From: Psychrobacter glaciei | Lineage (GTDB): Bacteria; Pseudomonadota; Gammaproteobacteria; Pseudomonadales; Moraxellaceae | NCBI RefSeq assembly: GCF_014652895.1 | Contig: NZ_BMZR01000003.1 | Location: 268,015-332,014 of the forward strand | Length of the DNA: 64,000 bases | Direction: 5' to 3' | Shown here: positions 25,162 through 35,071 of the stretch, one piece after another | How the letters are laid out: each line of letters begins with the position of its first letter | Position numbering within the stretch: position 1 is the stretch's first letter | The notes under the pieces: generated by a model | What the model was told of the DNA's origin: nothing | Database searches by the model: none | Seen by the model: only the letters and a program-made list of their open reading frames with translations | Program-made: the position numbers and the translations under genes

Positions 25162-27156
25162 ATGCAAAATTTCCTACATTCTCTAGACACTACACACGTT
25201 AACAACGTCAATGATAGACCTAACGCTATTTATGATGTTGGTGGCAGTGCTGTGCGCCATCATAGTAGACTGACACTTTTACTCAGCATGCTGATCATGG
25301 TATGTAGTGTGTTTTATCTTCCTGCGACAGCGGCTACCAACAACGATACGGTCGTCGAAAATCAAAGTAATGCACTAAATACTGTGCTTGCGAAGCCAGA
25401 AAACTTGGCGGATTACACGGCACAGAAAATTGAACAGATCAAAAAAGAAGGCATTAGTGTCTCGGAGATTGCAGATGAAGTTGTCAATCCCTTAGACAAG
25501 GATGCAGTGCAGCAAGCAGGCGTACTGCAAGGAGATACGGGTCTCACTGGTGATTATAACGAAAGCTATTATTCTTTAAACAAACTAAATGCAGGATTGC
25601 CACCGCTCGCTGAACCACCAAATTTATCCACGCCGCTTGCCACCTTGGAGTTTTTTCAGTCAGCCGTCATGAAGCAGCAGTATGATTTGGCTGCTTATGC
25701 GCTCAATATGAATTTGATTGATGGTAAGTTACAGCGTAGTCGGGCGATAGATCTGGCCAAACAACTTGATTTTTTGTTGATTGAAAAAAAGCTCTATGTT
25801 TTTGATGAGTTGCCAGATCGCCCTGACGGTTTGATTGAGCCACCGCTTGGTAGCACGAACAGTATTCAAGGCATTCCTAGACGCTCTATTCAGCTTGGTT
25901 ACATTGATTATCGTGAGCGCCGTGTACCCATACATTTAGAGCGTGTGCGCATTGATGATAGTGCGCCTTTTTGGATATTTTCTGCCCAAACGGTTGGTAA
26001 TATTGATAACCTCTATGAGCAATATCATCCTGCAAAGTTTGAGCGTTATTTACCAGCGTGGACAAAATTACAGTTATTTAGTATCGCCATCTGGGAGTTT
26101 TTAGCATTACTTGTTTTCTTCTCTTTTACCATGGGAGTGGGCTGGTTACTCAGTAAAGGTGCTGGCAAGATTCTCAATTGGTATGTCAAAGATAAAGCCG
26201 GCAATCGGCTGAGTACGCTCCACCATAATAGCGTGGAAGATTTGGTCAATAAGCTGACAGTACCGCTAACCTTTACCATCAGCTTCTCATCGGTATTTAC
26301 CTTGGTATCGGGCGGCTTTCCTTACTTGGATGCAGTCGCTTCCTCTATACGTCCGATTATTTGGATTGGATTGGTCTTTAGCGCCATGTGGCTCGGTATA
26401 CGTGTTATCAACTTTTTTGCCAACCGCTATCAAGATATGCAGATTGAAAACCTAGGAGAGGAGCAGTTTGACAAAGTGCGCCGTCGTCGAACTTACGTAT
26501 CGATATTTCGCCGCGTCTTCGTATTTGTCATGGTGTTGGGCAGTATTTGGATAGGTCTGAGTGAGTTTGCCAACATGGAAGGCTTTGGCAAAACCTTAGT
26601 GACTTCGGCTGGCATTGCTGGCGTGGTCATTGGTATCGCCGCTCAACCAATACTGGGTAACATCATTGCTGGAGTACAGGTAGCAGTGACCCAGCCCGTA
26701 CGAATTGGCGACAGCGTAATAATGGATGGCAACTTTAGTACCGTTGAAGACCTGCGTTATACTTATGCGGTACTAAAAACATGGGATGAACGTCGATTAA
26801 TCGTGCCGATGCGCGAATTGATCACCGAAATGGTAGAGAATTGGTCGCATACAGAAGTGCATCAGACCTGTCCTGTGTTCTTATATATCGATTACGGCGC
26901 AGATATTGATGCCATTCGCCAGCAGTTTATCTCGGTGGTGAAAGACAACAAGCTTTGGGACAACAAAACTGAGCCTGAAATATTTGTCGTTGAGGTGACT
27001 GAAAAGACCATTCAACTGCGCGGCGCTGTTTCAGCGGTAGGCCCTGTAGAAGCATGGACATTGGCCTGTGAGATACGTGAGCAGATGCTTGATTATTTGT
27101 ACCGTGAACAAAAGCATTATTTACCAGCTGAGCACCTTGTATTGAGACAAAAGTAG
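25162..27156 (+). CDS. MscS-family mechanosensitive channel with long N-terminal domain
   Basis: This 664-aa inner-membrane protein has a hydrophobic segment at about 34-58 that may be a signal sequence or anchor, then a periplasmic region up to about residue 300. At least four transmembrane helices follow (near 310-330, 375-395, 405-420, 455-475). The pore helix region reads SAGIAGVVIGIAAQPILGNI, followed by the beta domain signature RIGDSVIMDG, which is the MscS core. A C-terminal alpha/beta vestibule follows (about 570-650). Such channels release solutes on hypo-osmotic shock or tune ion flow. Length is between MscS (286 aa) and MscK (about 1100 aa). The Shine-Dalgarno at the chosen ATG is weak. 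Confidence 0.85.
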   Translation: MQNFLHSLDTTHVNNVNDRPNAIYDVGGSAVRHHSRLTLLLSMLIMVCSVFYLPATAATNNDTVVENQSNALNTVLAKPENLADYTAQKIEQIKKEGISVSEIADEVVNPLDKDAVQQAGVLQGDTGLTGDYNESYYSLNKLNAGLPPLAEPPNLSTPLATLEFFQSAVMKQQYDLAAYALNMNLIDGKLQRSRAIDLAKQLDFLLIEKKLYVFDELPDRPDGLIEPPLGSTNSIQGIPRRSIQLGYIDYRERRVPIHLERVRIDDSAPFWIFSAQTVGNIDNLYEQYHPAKFERYLPAWTKLQLFSIAIWEFLALLVFFSFTMGVGWLLSKGAGKILNWYVKDKAGNRLSTLHHNSVEDLVNKLTVPLTFTISFSSVFTLVSGGFPYLDAVASSIRPIIWIGLVFSAMWLGIRVINFFANRYQDMQIENLGEEQFDKVRRRRTYVSIFRRVFVFVMVLGSIWIGLSEFANMEGFGKTLVTSAGIAGVVIGIAAQPILGNIIAGVQVAVTQPVRIGDSVIMDGNFSTVEDLRYTYAVLKTWDERRLIVPMRELITEMVENWSHTEVHQTCPVFLYIDYGADIDAIRQQFISVVKDNKLWDNKTEPEIFVVEVTEKTIQLRGAVSAVGPVEAWTLACEIREQMLDYLYREQKHYLPAEHLVLRQK

Positions 27157-27564
27157 TCAATGTCTATTGGTTTGACGCTTAAAAAAATTGAATGTACAGC
27201 CTCACTATCGATAGACAGCTTTGGGTAAAACCCACTGACAAATATAGCATGCGATTTGCTTGCTTATTTGTTATAATATGGCGTTATTTTTAAGGGATAA
27301 CTAAGCGATTAAAGATAAGGCCGCGCAGTATTTGCGTTTTCTTACCACTGATAAATCAATAGCAGTTTTCCAGTGCTTCTTATTTGATTACGAATAATGT
27401 TTGATGATAAATAACGACTGGCACATTGCTTATTATCTAAAACTCTATGATTCAAAGCCTTTAACAAACAAGGGTTGAACGTCGTAAAGTCATAATGGTG
27501 ATCTTGATTGATTGTCTTAATGCGAAAATCCCACCCATCAAAATAACCACCACTAGGGGTCTGT
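27157..27564. other. guaB upstream region with long 5' leader
   Basis: This is 408 bp between the channel stop and guaB. An extended -10 at 27269-27277 would give an untranslated leader of about 280 nt. The leader is rich in TGATT/AATCA segments, but I could not match it to a known riboswitch or attenuator, and no long coding frame is convincing. Confidence 0.45.
27269..27277 (+). promoter_or_regulatory. extended -10 promoter candidate for guaB
   Basis: TGTTATAAT combines a TGn extension with a perfect TATAAT. The start would lie close to 27284, well before the guaB ATG at 27565. Confidence 0.5.
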
Positions 27565-29037
27565 ATGTTACGAATTGTCGATGAAGCCTTCACCTTTGAT
27601 GACGTTTTATTGTTACCAGCCTACTCTGAAATCTTGCCAAAATCTGCCGATCTGTCCACGCGCTTGACCAAAAGTATCACACTGAATCTGCCGCTAATCT
27701 CGGCTGCTATGGATACCGTCACCGAATCTGAAATGGCTATCACCATGGCACAGCTGGGTGGTTTGGGTATCTTGCATAAGAGCATGGATATCGATAAGCA
27801 GGCCACACAAGTACGCCGCGTCAAAAAATTCGAAGCAGGAACGGTAGTCGATCCTATCACTGTGCATCCTGAAATGACGATTGGTGAATTATTAAGACTG
27901 ACCCAAAACAACAATATCTCAGGTGTACCTGTGGTAGAAAAGGGCACGGATAAAGTCGTCGGTATCGTCACACATCGTGACTGGCGTTTTGAGACCAATC
28001 TGTCGCTACCAGTTAGCTATATCATGACGCCAAAAGAGCAGCTAGTCACCGTGCAAGAAGGTGAGAGCAATGAAAATATCAAAAAATTGCTGCATGAGCA
28101 CCGTATCGAAAAAGTGATCGTGATTGATGAAGACTTTCGTCTGCGCGGTCTGATTACGGTCAATGATTTTGCCAAAGCTGAAAACAACCCAAATGCTTGT
28201 AAAGATGAGCAAGGCCGCTTACGTGTCGGCGCTGCTGTCGGTACGGGTGCAGATACGCAAGCGCGCGTTGAAGCATTGATTGCAGCTGATGTCGATATTA
28301 TCGTGGTCGATACGGCACATGGTCATTCAAAGGGCGTGATTGAAAAAGTCTCTTGGATCAAGAAAAATTTCCCTCATGTACAAGTTATCGGTGGCAACAT
28401 CGCTACCGGTGATGCAGCTCTAGCGCTACGTGATGCGGGCGCTGATGCGGTAAAAGTTGGTATCGGTCCTGGCTCTATCTGTACCACACGTATCATCGCG
28501 GGTATTGGTGTACCACAAATCTCGGCCATTGATAATGTCGCCAGTGCACTGAAAGACAGTATCCCATTGATTGCTGATGGTGGTATTCGCTTCTCAGGTG
28601 ACATGGCAAAAGCCATCGCGGCTGGTGCTTCTTGTATCATGGTCGGCTCATTAATGGCTGGTACTGAAGAAGCCCCAGGCGAAGTTGAACTGTTCCAAGG
28701 TCGTTATTATAAAGCATATCGCGGTATGGGTAGCTTAGGTGCGATGTCAGGTCAGAATGGCTCATCAGACCGTTATTTCCAAGATGCCAAAGATGGCGTA
28801 GAAAAACTGGTTCCAGAAGGCATCGAAGGTCGCGTTCCTTATAAAGGACCAGTGGCAGGTATCGTGAATCAATTGGTAGGCGGTTTACGTTCATCAATGG
28901 GCTATACGGGCTGTGCGACTATCGAAGATATGCGTACCAAACCACAGTTCATCAAGGTGACGTCTGCGGGCATGAAAGAGTCGCATGTGCATGACGTGCA
29001 AATCACCAAAGAAGCACCGAACTATCGAGTGGATTAA
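27565..29037 (+). CDS. guaB: inosine-5'-monophosphate dehydrogenase
   Basis: This 490-aa enzyme oxidises IMP to XMP with NAD+, the committed step to GMP. The TIM barrel is interrupted by two CBS domains at about 95-205. The active-site loop [15 protein letters not shown] contains catalytic Cys306. The IMP phosphate site [10 protein letters not shown] and the flap SEQ-type GRVPYKGPV are intact, and the C-terminus has [22 protein letters not shown] precedes the ATG. A terminator at 29141-29174 ends the unit before glmM. Confidence 0.98.
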   Translation: MLRIVDEAFTFDDVLLLPAYSEILPKSADLSTRLTKSITLNLPLISAAMDTVTESEMAITMAQLGGLGILHKSMDIDKQATQVRRVKKFEAGTVVDPITVHPEMTIGELLRLTQNNNISGVPVVEKGTDKVVGIVTHRDWRFETNLSLPVSYIMTPKEQLVTVQEGESNENIKKLLHEHRIEKVIVIDEDFRLRGLITVNDFAKAENNPNACKDEQGRLRVGAAVGTGADTQARVEALIAADVDIIVVDTAHGHSKGVIEKVSWIKKNFPHVQVIGGNIATGDAALALRDAGADAVKVGIGPGSICTTRIIAGIGVPQISAIDNVASALKDSIPLIADGGIRFSGDMAKAIAAGASCIMVGSLMAGTEEAPGEVELFQGRYYKAYRGMGSLGAMSGQNGSSDRYFQDAKDGVEKLVPEGIEGRVPYKGPVAGIVNQLVGGLRSSMGYTGCATIEDMRTKPQFIKVTSAGMKESHVHDVQITKEAPNYRVD

Positions 29038-29048
29038 TTAAAACACTT

Positions 29049-29099
29049 TAGTCCTAATAACTTCTTAATCCTAATAACTTTTTAGTCCTAAGAACGTCG
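29049..29099. repeat. 17-bp tandem repeat, 3 units
   Basis: TTAGTCCTAATAACTTC, TTAATCCTAATAACTTT and TTAGTCCTAAGAACGTC follow one another exactly with a 17-bp period, just after the guaB stop. Confidence 0.85.
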
Positions 29100-29140
29100 A
29101 TAGTCACTGACAGACAGCATGACAGTGACATCAGGATACA

Positions 29141-29174
29141 AACAGTCAACAATGCCCCGTCATTGTTGGCTGTT
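29141..29174 (+). terminator. terminator of guaB
   Basis: AACAGTCAACAATG and CATTGTTGGCTGTT form a 14-bp stem (one G-T) with a six-base loop, followed by a T run. Confidence 0.9.
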
Positions 29175-29267
29175 TTTTTTGTAAAATACACCAATAGATT
29201 ATAATAACTATTGCCTTGCCTGCGCGTACGTCTGGCGTTTCATTTTTAGACTTGAGGAACATTTGTA

Positions 29268-30635
29268 ATGAGCTACTTTGGCACTGATGGTATTCGCGGA
29301 AAATTTGGTGAGTTACCGATCACCCCTGATTTTATTCTAAAATTAGGTTATGTGACTGGACTGGTGCTCATAGAAAACAATGACAATCCTAGCCGTAAGC
29401 CGAGCGTGGTCATTGGCAAAGACACTCGTCTCTCAGGCTATGTGATCGAAGGGGCGCTACAGGCCGGTTTTAACGCAGCAGGGGTAGATGTAAACATGCT
29501 TGGCCCATTACCAACGCCAGCTATCGCTCACTTAACTCGCAGCTTTCATGCAGATGCAGGCGTCGTTATCTCAGCATCTCATAATCCATACTATGACAAC
29601 GGCATTAAGTTCTTCTCAGCTGACGGTAAAAAGCTGACCGATGAGATGCAAACGGCGATTAATGACAAATTAAAAGCCATTATGAGTGACTCTAATGGCA
29701 GCGATGTGCTCATGCCTATTCTTGATCCAGCACAATTGGGTAAAAATAACCGAATTAACGATGCTAAAGGTCGCTATATTGAATTCTGTAAAGGCAGCTT
29801 CCCTTATCAGTACGACTTAGCTCATCTAACTATTGTTGTCGATTGTGCCAATGGCGCAGGCTATAGCGTTGCTCCAAGAGTCATGCGTGAGCTTGGTGCC
29901 AACGTGATTGCTATTAATAATACGCCAGACGGTATCAATATCAATGCTGACTGCGGCTCGACCCATCCAGAGAGCTTGCAAAAAGCCGTACTTGAGCACG
30001 AAGCGGATGTCGGTATTGCCTTAGATGGTGACGGTGATCGTATCGTGATGGTCGATGAGATGGGTAAACTGGTCGATGGCGATGGCATTTTATACGTGCT
30101 TGCCACCCAAGGCAAAACGCCTGCGGTAGGGGTGGTTGGTACGCTCATGACTAACATGGGTCTAGAGTTGGCATTGAAGGAGGCAGGTATTGCCTTTACT
30201 CGTGCAAAAGTAGGCGATCGTTATGTCATGCAAGAGCTTGCCGCTCACGACTGGATACTAGGTGGTGAACCATCTGGGCATATATTATGCTTAGACAAGA
30301 GCCGTACGGGCGATGCGATCATTGCAAGCTTACAAGTATTGGCCGTTATGCAAGCGCAAAATAAAGCTCTAAGTGACCTTACAGAGGGCTTTGAAGTACT
30401 GCCACAGAAGCTGGTCAATGTACGCTTATCTACCATGCAAGATCCTTTTGAGCATAAAGAGTTAGTCACCGCTTTTGATAAAGCACGTGCTACTCTAGAG
30501 GGTCGTGGTCGTCTGTTGATTCGTCAATCGGGCACTGAGCCGATGATTCGAGTGATGGTCGAGTCAGATGATGAGATAGAGTGTGATGTGATGGCCAATG
30601 ATTTGGCTGAGCAGATTAAGGCAGTATTGGGCTAG
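29268..30635 (+). CDS. glmM: phosphoglucosamine mutase
   Basis: This 455-aa enzyme converts glucosamine 6-phosphate to glucosamine 1-phosphate for UDP-GlcNAc synthesis. The N-terminus [13 protein letters not shown] is diagnostic. The phosphoserine loop [16 protein letters not shown] holds Ser104. The metal loop is DGDGDR (about 254-259), the sugar loop GGEPSGH, and the phosphate-binding [12 protein letters not shown] is near the C-terminus. TTGAGGAAC precedes the ATG. The TAG stop (30633-30635) consists of TA plus the first G of the 170-bp MITE-like element, repeating the arrangement at the thioesterase gene. Confidence 0.97.
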   Translation: MSYFGTDGIRGKFGELPITPDFILKLGYVTGLVLIENNDNPSRKPSVVIGKDTRLSGYVIEGALQAGFNAAGVDVNMLGPLPTPAIAHLTRSFHADAGVVISASHNPYYDNGIKFFSADGKKLTDEMQTAINDKLKAIMSDSNGSDVLMPILDPAQLGKNNRINDAKGRYIEFCKGSFPYQYDLAHLTIVVDCANGAGYSVAPRVMRELGANVIAINNTPDGININADCGSTHPESLQKAVLEHEADVGIALDGDGDRIVMVDEMGKLVDGDGILYVLATQGKTPAVGVVGTLMTNMGLELALKEAGIAFTRAKVGDRYVMQELAAHDWILGGEPSGHILCLDKSRTGDAIIASLQVLAVMQAQNKALSDLTEGFEVLPQKLVNVRLSTMQDPFEHKELVTAFDKARATLEGRGRLLIRQSGTEPMIRVMVESDDEIECDVMANDLAEQIKAVLG

Positions 30636-30804
30636 GGCGTGTCTTCAATTCACTCGATAGTCATCTCAATGGGCTGAAAATGGCTAAATCTTGCTAAACA
30701 TCGTCAAATAGCTGGTTAATATCCCGATATTATCTGCACTATTTTTCTTGTTTGACTGTAATTTATCTCATTTTTATCACCATTTTTGAAATGAAGACAC
30801 GCCT
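30635..30804. mobile_element. 170-bp MITE-like element, copy 2
   Basis: It begins GGGCGTGTCTTCA and ends TGAAGACACGCCT, flanked by TA at 30633-30634 and 30805-30806. It is exactly as long as the copy at 8077-8246 and aligns with that copy's reverse complement across the whole interior. It has no coding capacity and directly abuts the glmM stop. Confidence 0.8.
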
Positions 30805-30868
30805 TAATAATCTCGATAAATAGGTCATTAAAAAGGGCTTAATAATATAACGCAATCAAGGAATAGTT

Positions 30869-31528
30869 ATGAGCATGGACTTTACCGATCAACGTTTATC
30901 GTACGAAAAAGGCGCTCTTGACCAGCAGTCGATTCCTACATCACCATTTGAGCTATTAAAAGGTTGGATTAGCGATGCGACCGAGCAAAAAGTGCAAGAG
31001 CCCTATGCGATGAGCCTTGCTACTTGCGGGGCAGATAATAAACCCAGTGTGCGTATTGTATTAATGCGTGAGATTACTGAGACTGGTGTGGTATTTTATA
31101 CCAACTATGAAAGTGCTAAAGGTCAAGATATCGCTGAGAACCCCAATGCAGAAGTGCTGTTCTTTTGGCATGAGCTTGAGCGGCAAGTCCGTATCAGCGG
31201 TAGCATTGCTAAAATAGATGCCAATAAGTCAGCTACGTACTTCCAAAAGCGTCCACACGATAGTCAAGTAGGCGCATGGGTCAGCCAACCACAAAGCGGT
31301 GAAGTTGCTAACCGAGAAGTTATGGAACAGACCTTTGACCAGCTACAAGCTGATTATCCCGAAAACAGCCAAGTGCCAACACCAGCGTTTTGGGGCGGTT
31401 ATGAGATTACGATCAATGAGATTGAATTTTGGCAAGGTCGTGCCAACCGCATGCATGACCGTATTGTGTACACCCAAGATAGCAACGAGGACAAGGCAGG
31501 TTGGACAACTAAGCGCTTATTACCTTAG
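30869..31528 (+). CDS. pdxH: pyridoxamine 5'-phosphate oxidase
   Basis: This 219-aa FMN enzyme oxidises pyridoxamine or pyridoxine 5'-phosphate to pyridoxal 5'-phosphate. Matching segments are MSLATCGADNKPSVRIVLMR, GVVFYTNYESAKGQDIAENP, FFWHELERQVRISG, SQVGAWVSQPQSG, and the C-terminal FWQGRANRMHDRI with the substrate-binding Arg and His. AAGGAATAG precedes the ATG. It is a single gene closed by a strong terminator. Confidence 0.95.
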   Translation: MSMDFTDQRLSYEKGALDQQSIPTSPFELLKGWISDATEQKVQEPYAMSLATCGADNKPSVRIVLMREITETGVVFYTNYESAKGQDIAENPNAEVLFFWHELERQVRISGSIAKIDANKSATYFQKRPHDSQVGAWVSQPQSGEVANREVMEQTFDQLQADYPENSQVPTPAFWGGYEITINEIEFWQGRANRMHDRIVYTQDSNEDKAGWTTKRLLP

Positions 31529-31583
31529 ACGTTAAATTAATAGGTGTGAGGCTGATAGATGTCAGCTTGTTTTAACGCTAAAC

Positions 31584-31629
31584 AAAACCCCCTTTAAATC
31601 CCTTTATACTGGTATTTAAAGGGGGTTTT
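31584..31629 (+). terminator. terminator of pdxH
   Basis: AAAACCCCCTTTAAAT and ATTTAAAGGGGGTTTT form a perfect 16-bp stem, 56 bp after the stop. Confidence 0.92.
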
Positions 31630-31673
31630 TATGCTAGAGCGTACTTAATATGCCCCAGTTTTTTGCTTTAATC

Positions 31674-31808
31674 TATAGTTAAAATACCTCAAAAACGCGA
31701 CAATACTGCTGATATCAATTTTTTGTCGCCTCTGTCTGCACAGGCACAGCAAGCAAGAAAAATTGATATCATCAGTCCTAATATTTGAATGTTCAACAGA
31801 CCTTATAG
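31674..31808. repeat. 135-bp dispersed repeat with TATAGT-type ends, copy 2
   Basis: It begins TATAGTTAAAATACC and ends CCTTATAG. Its reverse complement aligns with the element at 9419-9552 over GCTTGCTGTG, GCAGACAGAGGC, ACAAAAAATTGAT and CAGCAGTATYGTCGCG, with a small insertion (CACAGG) in the middle. The near-identical length supports a defined mobile or folded unit. Confidence 0.72.
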
Positions 31809-31822
31809 TTTTTCGCTTTAAT

Positions 31823-33100
31823 CTAGCTTTTCGCTTTGATATTAGTATCTACATCGACAGAGACCGACATACCGGGACGTAATTGAGCAAGCTCAGCCTG
31901 ATTTTGGTCTAAGTCAATACGCACGGGGATACGCTGGGCTATTTTAATATAGTTGCCAGTCGCAGGGTTTGCCGCGCCTGCGCTAAATTCACTACCAGTC
32001 GCTGGTGAGATATTGCTGACATGACCACTGAATTTGGCACCACCAAGCGCGTCAACATGGATGGTTGCAGGTTCACCAATTGCCATATTAGCGACTTGCG
32101 TTTCCTTAAAATTCGCGATAATCCAAACGCCTTTAGGAACGACATACATCAGCTGGGTGCCAGCACTAACGTATTGACCTTCTTTGACACTGACCTGACT
32201 CAACTGTCCCGCTTCAGGTGCGGTGATGATGGTGTTATCTACATTAATCTGTGCTTGCTTGAGACCTGCTTCAGCATTTTTTATGTTCGCGTCCAAAGAG
32301 GAGCGGCTGCCACTGGTTTTTTTGCGGTTTTCACGAGCTGCTTGTAAATTAGCCTCAGCTTGTTGGACGCCTGCCTGTGCTTGCGCAAGTTGTGCTTTTG
32401 TATGAGCAACTTCTGCCTTTGATACTGCGCCGATAGCATCCAAACCTTGATATCGATTGACATCTTCACGAGCACTTTCGACACTCACTTTGGCACTGTA
32501 TAAATCGGCTTCACGTGCTTCAATTTGTGCTTGGCTTGATTGAGTATCTTGAGTGTTGCTAGAGCGGTTAGTAACGGCCACTTCTATATTGGCCTGTGCT
32601 TGCTCAAGCTGTTGCCGGAAGCTACGATCATCAATTTTTACTAGTAAGTCATCCGCTTTTACGTTGGCAAAATCCTGTACGGCTACTTCGGTGACGTAGC
32701 CGGATACTTGCGGGCTAATAATGGTGGTTTGTCCTTTTACAAAGGCGTTGTTGGTCTGCTGCACAGTAGGCGTGAAGGGTGGCAGCTTCCATGCATATAA
32801 AATCAATGCCACACCAATGACAATCATTACAACCAATAATCCTAAATTCAGATAGGATTTTTTCTTTGGCGACCAGCCAGTAGCCGCTGCGATAGGTTCT
32901 TTTGGTGGCATAGGCGTCTCATCACGTGAGCCTTTTTGTATGTCAGTAGCTGGATTTGTCTCAGAGGTATCCGTTTGCTCTATTGTAGGATTTTCGGCCT
33001 GACTGTTATCGGTATTTGACGCAATACGTGCGTCTGTTATGGGAGCATCAGTTGACGTCTGAGGTGTTTGATTCAGTTCACTGGGTTTCTTTTGGCTCAT
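31823..33100 (-). CDS. HlyD/EmrA-type membrane fusion protein
   Basis: This 425-aa periplasmic adaptor belongs to a drug efflux system. An N-terminal cytoplasmic region of about 80 residues, rich in Thr/Pro/Glu, precedes one membrane helix (about 87-107, LGLLVVMIVIGVALILYAW). The lipoyl/barrel-sandwich half motif SPQVSGYVTEVAVQDFANVK is next, then a coiled-coil hairpin of Gln/Ala-rich helices (about 155-285) and the second half TITAPEAGQLSQVSVKEGQY. A beta-barrel domain with RIPVRIDLDQ closes the protein. AGGAG fixes the ATG. It is 89 bp downstream of the DHA2 transporter and surely works with it. Confidence 0.9.
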   Translation of the reverse strand: MSQKKPSELNQTPQTSTDAPITDARIASNTDNSQAENPTIEQTDTSETNPATDIQKGSRDETPMPPKEPIAAATGWSPKKKSYLNLGLLVVMIVIGVALILYAWKLPPFTPTVQQTNNAFVKGQTTIISPQVSGYVTEVAVQDFANVKADDLLVKIDDRSFRQQLEQAQANIEVAVTNRSSNTQDTQSSQAQIEAREADLYSAKVSVESAREDVNRYQGLDAIGAVSKAEVAHTKAQLAQAQAGVQQAEANLQAARENRKKTSGSRSSLDANIKNAEAGLKQAQINVDNTIITAPEAGQLSQVSVKEGQYVSAGTQLMYVVPKGVWIIANFKETQVANMAIGEPATIHVDALGGAKFSGHVSNISPATGSEFSAGAANPATGNYIKIAQRIPVRIDLDQNQAELAQLRPGMSVSVDVDTNIKAKS

Positions 33101-33189
33101 GACGCGCTCCTAAATGTTTAATTAGCAAATACTTACACGGTGTGGCGATAAATCAATAAAGTGAAAAATCACTCATGCAATAAAAGGCA

Positions 33190-34878
33190 TTATTTTGGTT
33201 CACGCATTTTTGCAATAACAGCAAGCTCTTTGGCCAGAGGATTGCGTTTGTGATAACGATAGTAAAAATAATTGAGTAATAACATAGCAGTAGCCACAGT
33301 TGATAGAATGGCCATGATAAAAAACAAATCACCATAAGCGGAGACTGTTGCTTGGCGCTGAATACCTTGTAATACTTGGCTCATTGCCCCAACATTCGCT
33401 TGCGCTGCATCCGTCGTTTGGTTTGACAATATACTACGAGTACCAGCAATTTGAGCGCTGAACGTAGGATCACCCAAATTCAGTGAGCTGACCATATCGG
33501 CATAATGCACTTGCGTACGAATGGTTGTAAATGCCTGGATTGCCGCTGCACCTGCCAAGCCGCCCACCGTTTGTGAAATACCAAAAATAACGGAAAAACT
33601 AATAATATAGGCAGGACCACTGGCAATCGCACGCAAAAATCCTTCAAAAACCAGAGGCCCCATGAAATACACGGCAGCAAATGCAATCAAAAATTGGCTG
33701 AGATAAAACATATAGGGTGCAGAATTAATAGACACACCCACATCCATCCAAGAGCCTAATGCAATCAATGCCACTGCAAAAATAACGGGTCGGCGTAAAT
33801 CCATCGGATTGGTGCTAAAAATACTAATCACCAAAGCCAACACACTGGCAGCCAATATGACCGCATAAAAAGTAATGAGCTGATGGTTACCATAGCCTAA
33901 GTTGGCAAGTAATCCTGCCGCACCGACATTTTGCTCAGATAGCAAAATTCGCATGACAGCGCCCGTAATCATAAAAGCGATAATATTGCGGCTACGCATC
34001 CAGCGAACTTGCAGCATTGGGTTTTTGCGATGCGTTTCAATCCATAAGGCGATGCTGATTCCAACAATGGCAATCATCAGTGGATAGACAAGCCAAGGTG
34101 TCGTCCACCACAGAATCCTACCTTGCACCAAAATGACCGCTAATGCAGCCAGACCACTGGCAAAAAAACCAAAGCTGAGAAAATCGAGTTTCTCAAATAC
34201 TTTTTCTGTATTACCTGGTGGTAGCTCTAAGATATTAATCAATCCAAAACAAATCAGTGCCAAACCAAATTGGAATAGAAATAAGCTTTCAAGCTGACCA
34301 TCGATGGTGAGGTAGGGCGAGATGATGCGGGATAATGGAATACCGAACTGTACCAAGCCAAAGCCCAATATTAGGCCACTAGTACGTTTGACAGCTGGCA
34401 TACCTTGCAAGCAATAAAATAAGCCCAATATGGTCATGCCACTGGCCACCATACCGCTAAGTCCCCTTGCGACAATCTCTAGGTAATAGGGCTCGATGCC
34501 GATATTAGGCGTATCTAATAAGTGACTACTGATCAGCCACTGTAGACTCGTGGCGGCTAACAGAAAAAACAGGGTGATTTTACTAAACAGTGACATGCCA
34601 AATTGTTGGCGAATTTTGTACAGTAGAACGGTGATACAGGCATTGGTCATATTGTAGCTGACAGATATCCAACCCCCTTCGGCGGGCGTTAATCCCAGTT
34701 GGCCTTGAATTTGAGTGAGATTTGCGACAAGTAGACCATTTTGGAAGCTGGCTGTGAGACCGACGAAAATTCCAATCAGTAAATAAAACACTTTACGGCG
34801 TGCAGGATGGTCAGGGTTGGCTGGAGAGCCCACCATCATTGGTTGTTCGTGGGGCTTAAACTGGTATTCGTTGCTCAT
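33190..34878 (-). CDS. DHA2-family MFS drug efflux transporter (EmrB-like)
   Basis: This 562-aa inner-membrane protein has about 14 predicted helices, the DHA2 layout. The N-terminal helix 1-2 region reads VGLTASFQNGLLVANLTQIQ and GWISVSYNMTNACI. A conserved FGISQTVGGLAGAAAIQAF segment (motif C-like) occurs at about 430-450. It would export hydrophobic compounds or organic acids with the adaptor encoded next to it. The cytoplasmic N-terminus is about 30 residues. No clear Shine-Dalgarno is seen. It lies beyond the terminator of the GST group, so it probably has its own promoter. Confidence 0.88.
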   Translation of the reverse strand: MSNEYQFKPHEQPMMVGSPANPDHPARRKVFYLLIGIFVGLTASFQNGLLVANLTQIQGQLGLTPAEGGWISVSYNMTNACITVLLYKIRQQFGMSLFSKITLFFLLAATSLQWLISSHLLDTPNIGIEPYYLEIVARGLSGMVASGMTILGLFYCLQGMPAVKRTSGLILGFGLVQFGIPLSRIISPYLTIDGQLESLFLFQFGLALICFGLINILELPPGNTEKVFEKLDFLSFGFFASGLAALAVILVQGRILWWTTPWLVYPLMIAIVGISIALWIETHRKNPMLQVRWMRSRNIIAFMITGAVMRILLSEQNVGAAGLLANLGYGNHQLITFYAVILAASVLALVISIFSTNPMDLRRPVIFAVALIALGSWMDVGVSINSAPYMFYLSQFLIAFAAVYFMGPLVFEGFLRAIASGPAYIISFSVIFGISQTVGGLAGAAAIQAFTTIRTQVHYADMVSSLNLGDPTFSAQIAGTRSILSNQTTDAAQANVGAMSQVLQGIQRQATVSAYGDLFFIMAILSTVATAMLLLNYFYYRYHKRNPLAKELAVIAKMREPK

Positions 34879-35003
34879 GGGCGTATGATGATTTGTGTGA
34901 ATGAATAGAGTAAGGACATGGTACAGCTCCCCTATGATTGGCGGCGCTAGCTGCGCGTGTCAGCAACTGATCTTAGTACAGTTATTAATGGAATAAAACC
35001 ACA

Positions 35004-35034
35004 AAAATAGCCCAAGATAGACTTGGGCTATTTT
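35004..35034 (-). terminator. terminator downstream of the GST gene
   Basis: AAAATAGCCCAAG pairs with CTTGGGCTATTTT around a five-base loop, giving U-rich ends on both strands. It separates the GST group from the efflux pair. Confidence 0.88.
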
Positions 35035-35071
35035 ATCATATTTTTTATTGAGCATTTATTATGAAGCGTGT

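Noticed and set aside
27284..27564. Known riboswitch in the guaB leader
   Set aside because: No recognisable aptamer core (purine, PRPP, guanidine classes) could be identified by eye.
34951..34967. GCGCGTGTCAGC as another end of the 170-bp element
   Set aside because: Only about seven bases match, with no inverted partner or TA flank.
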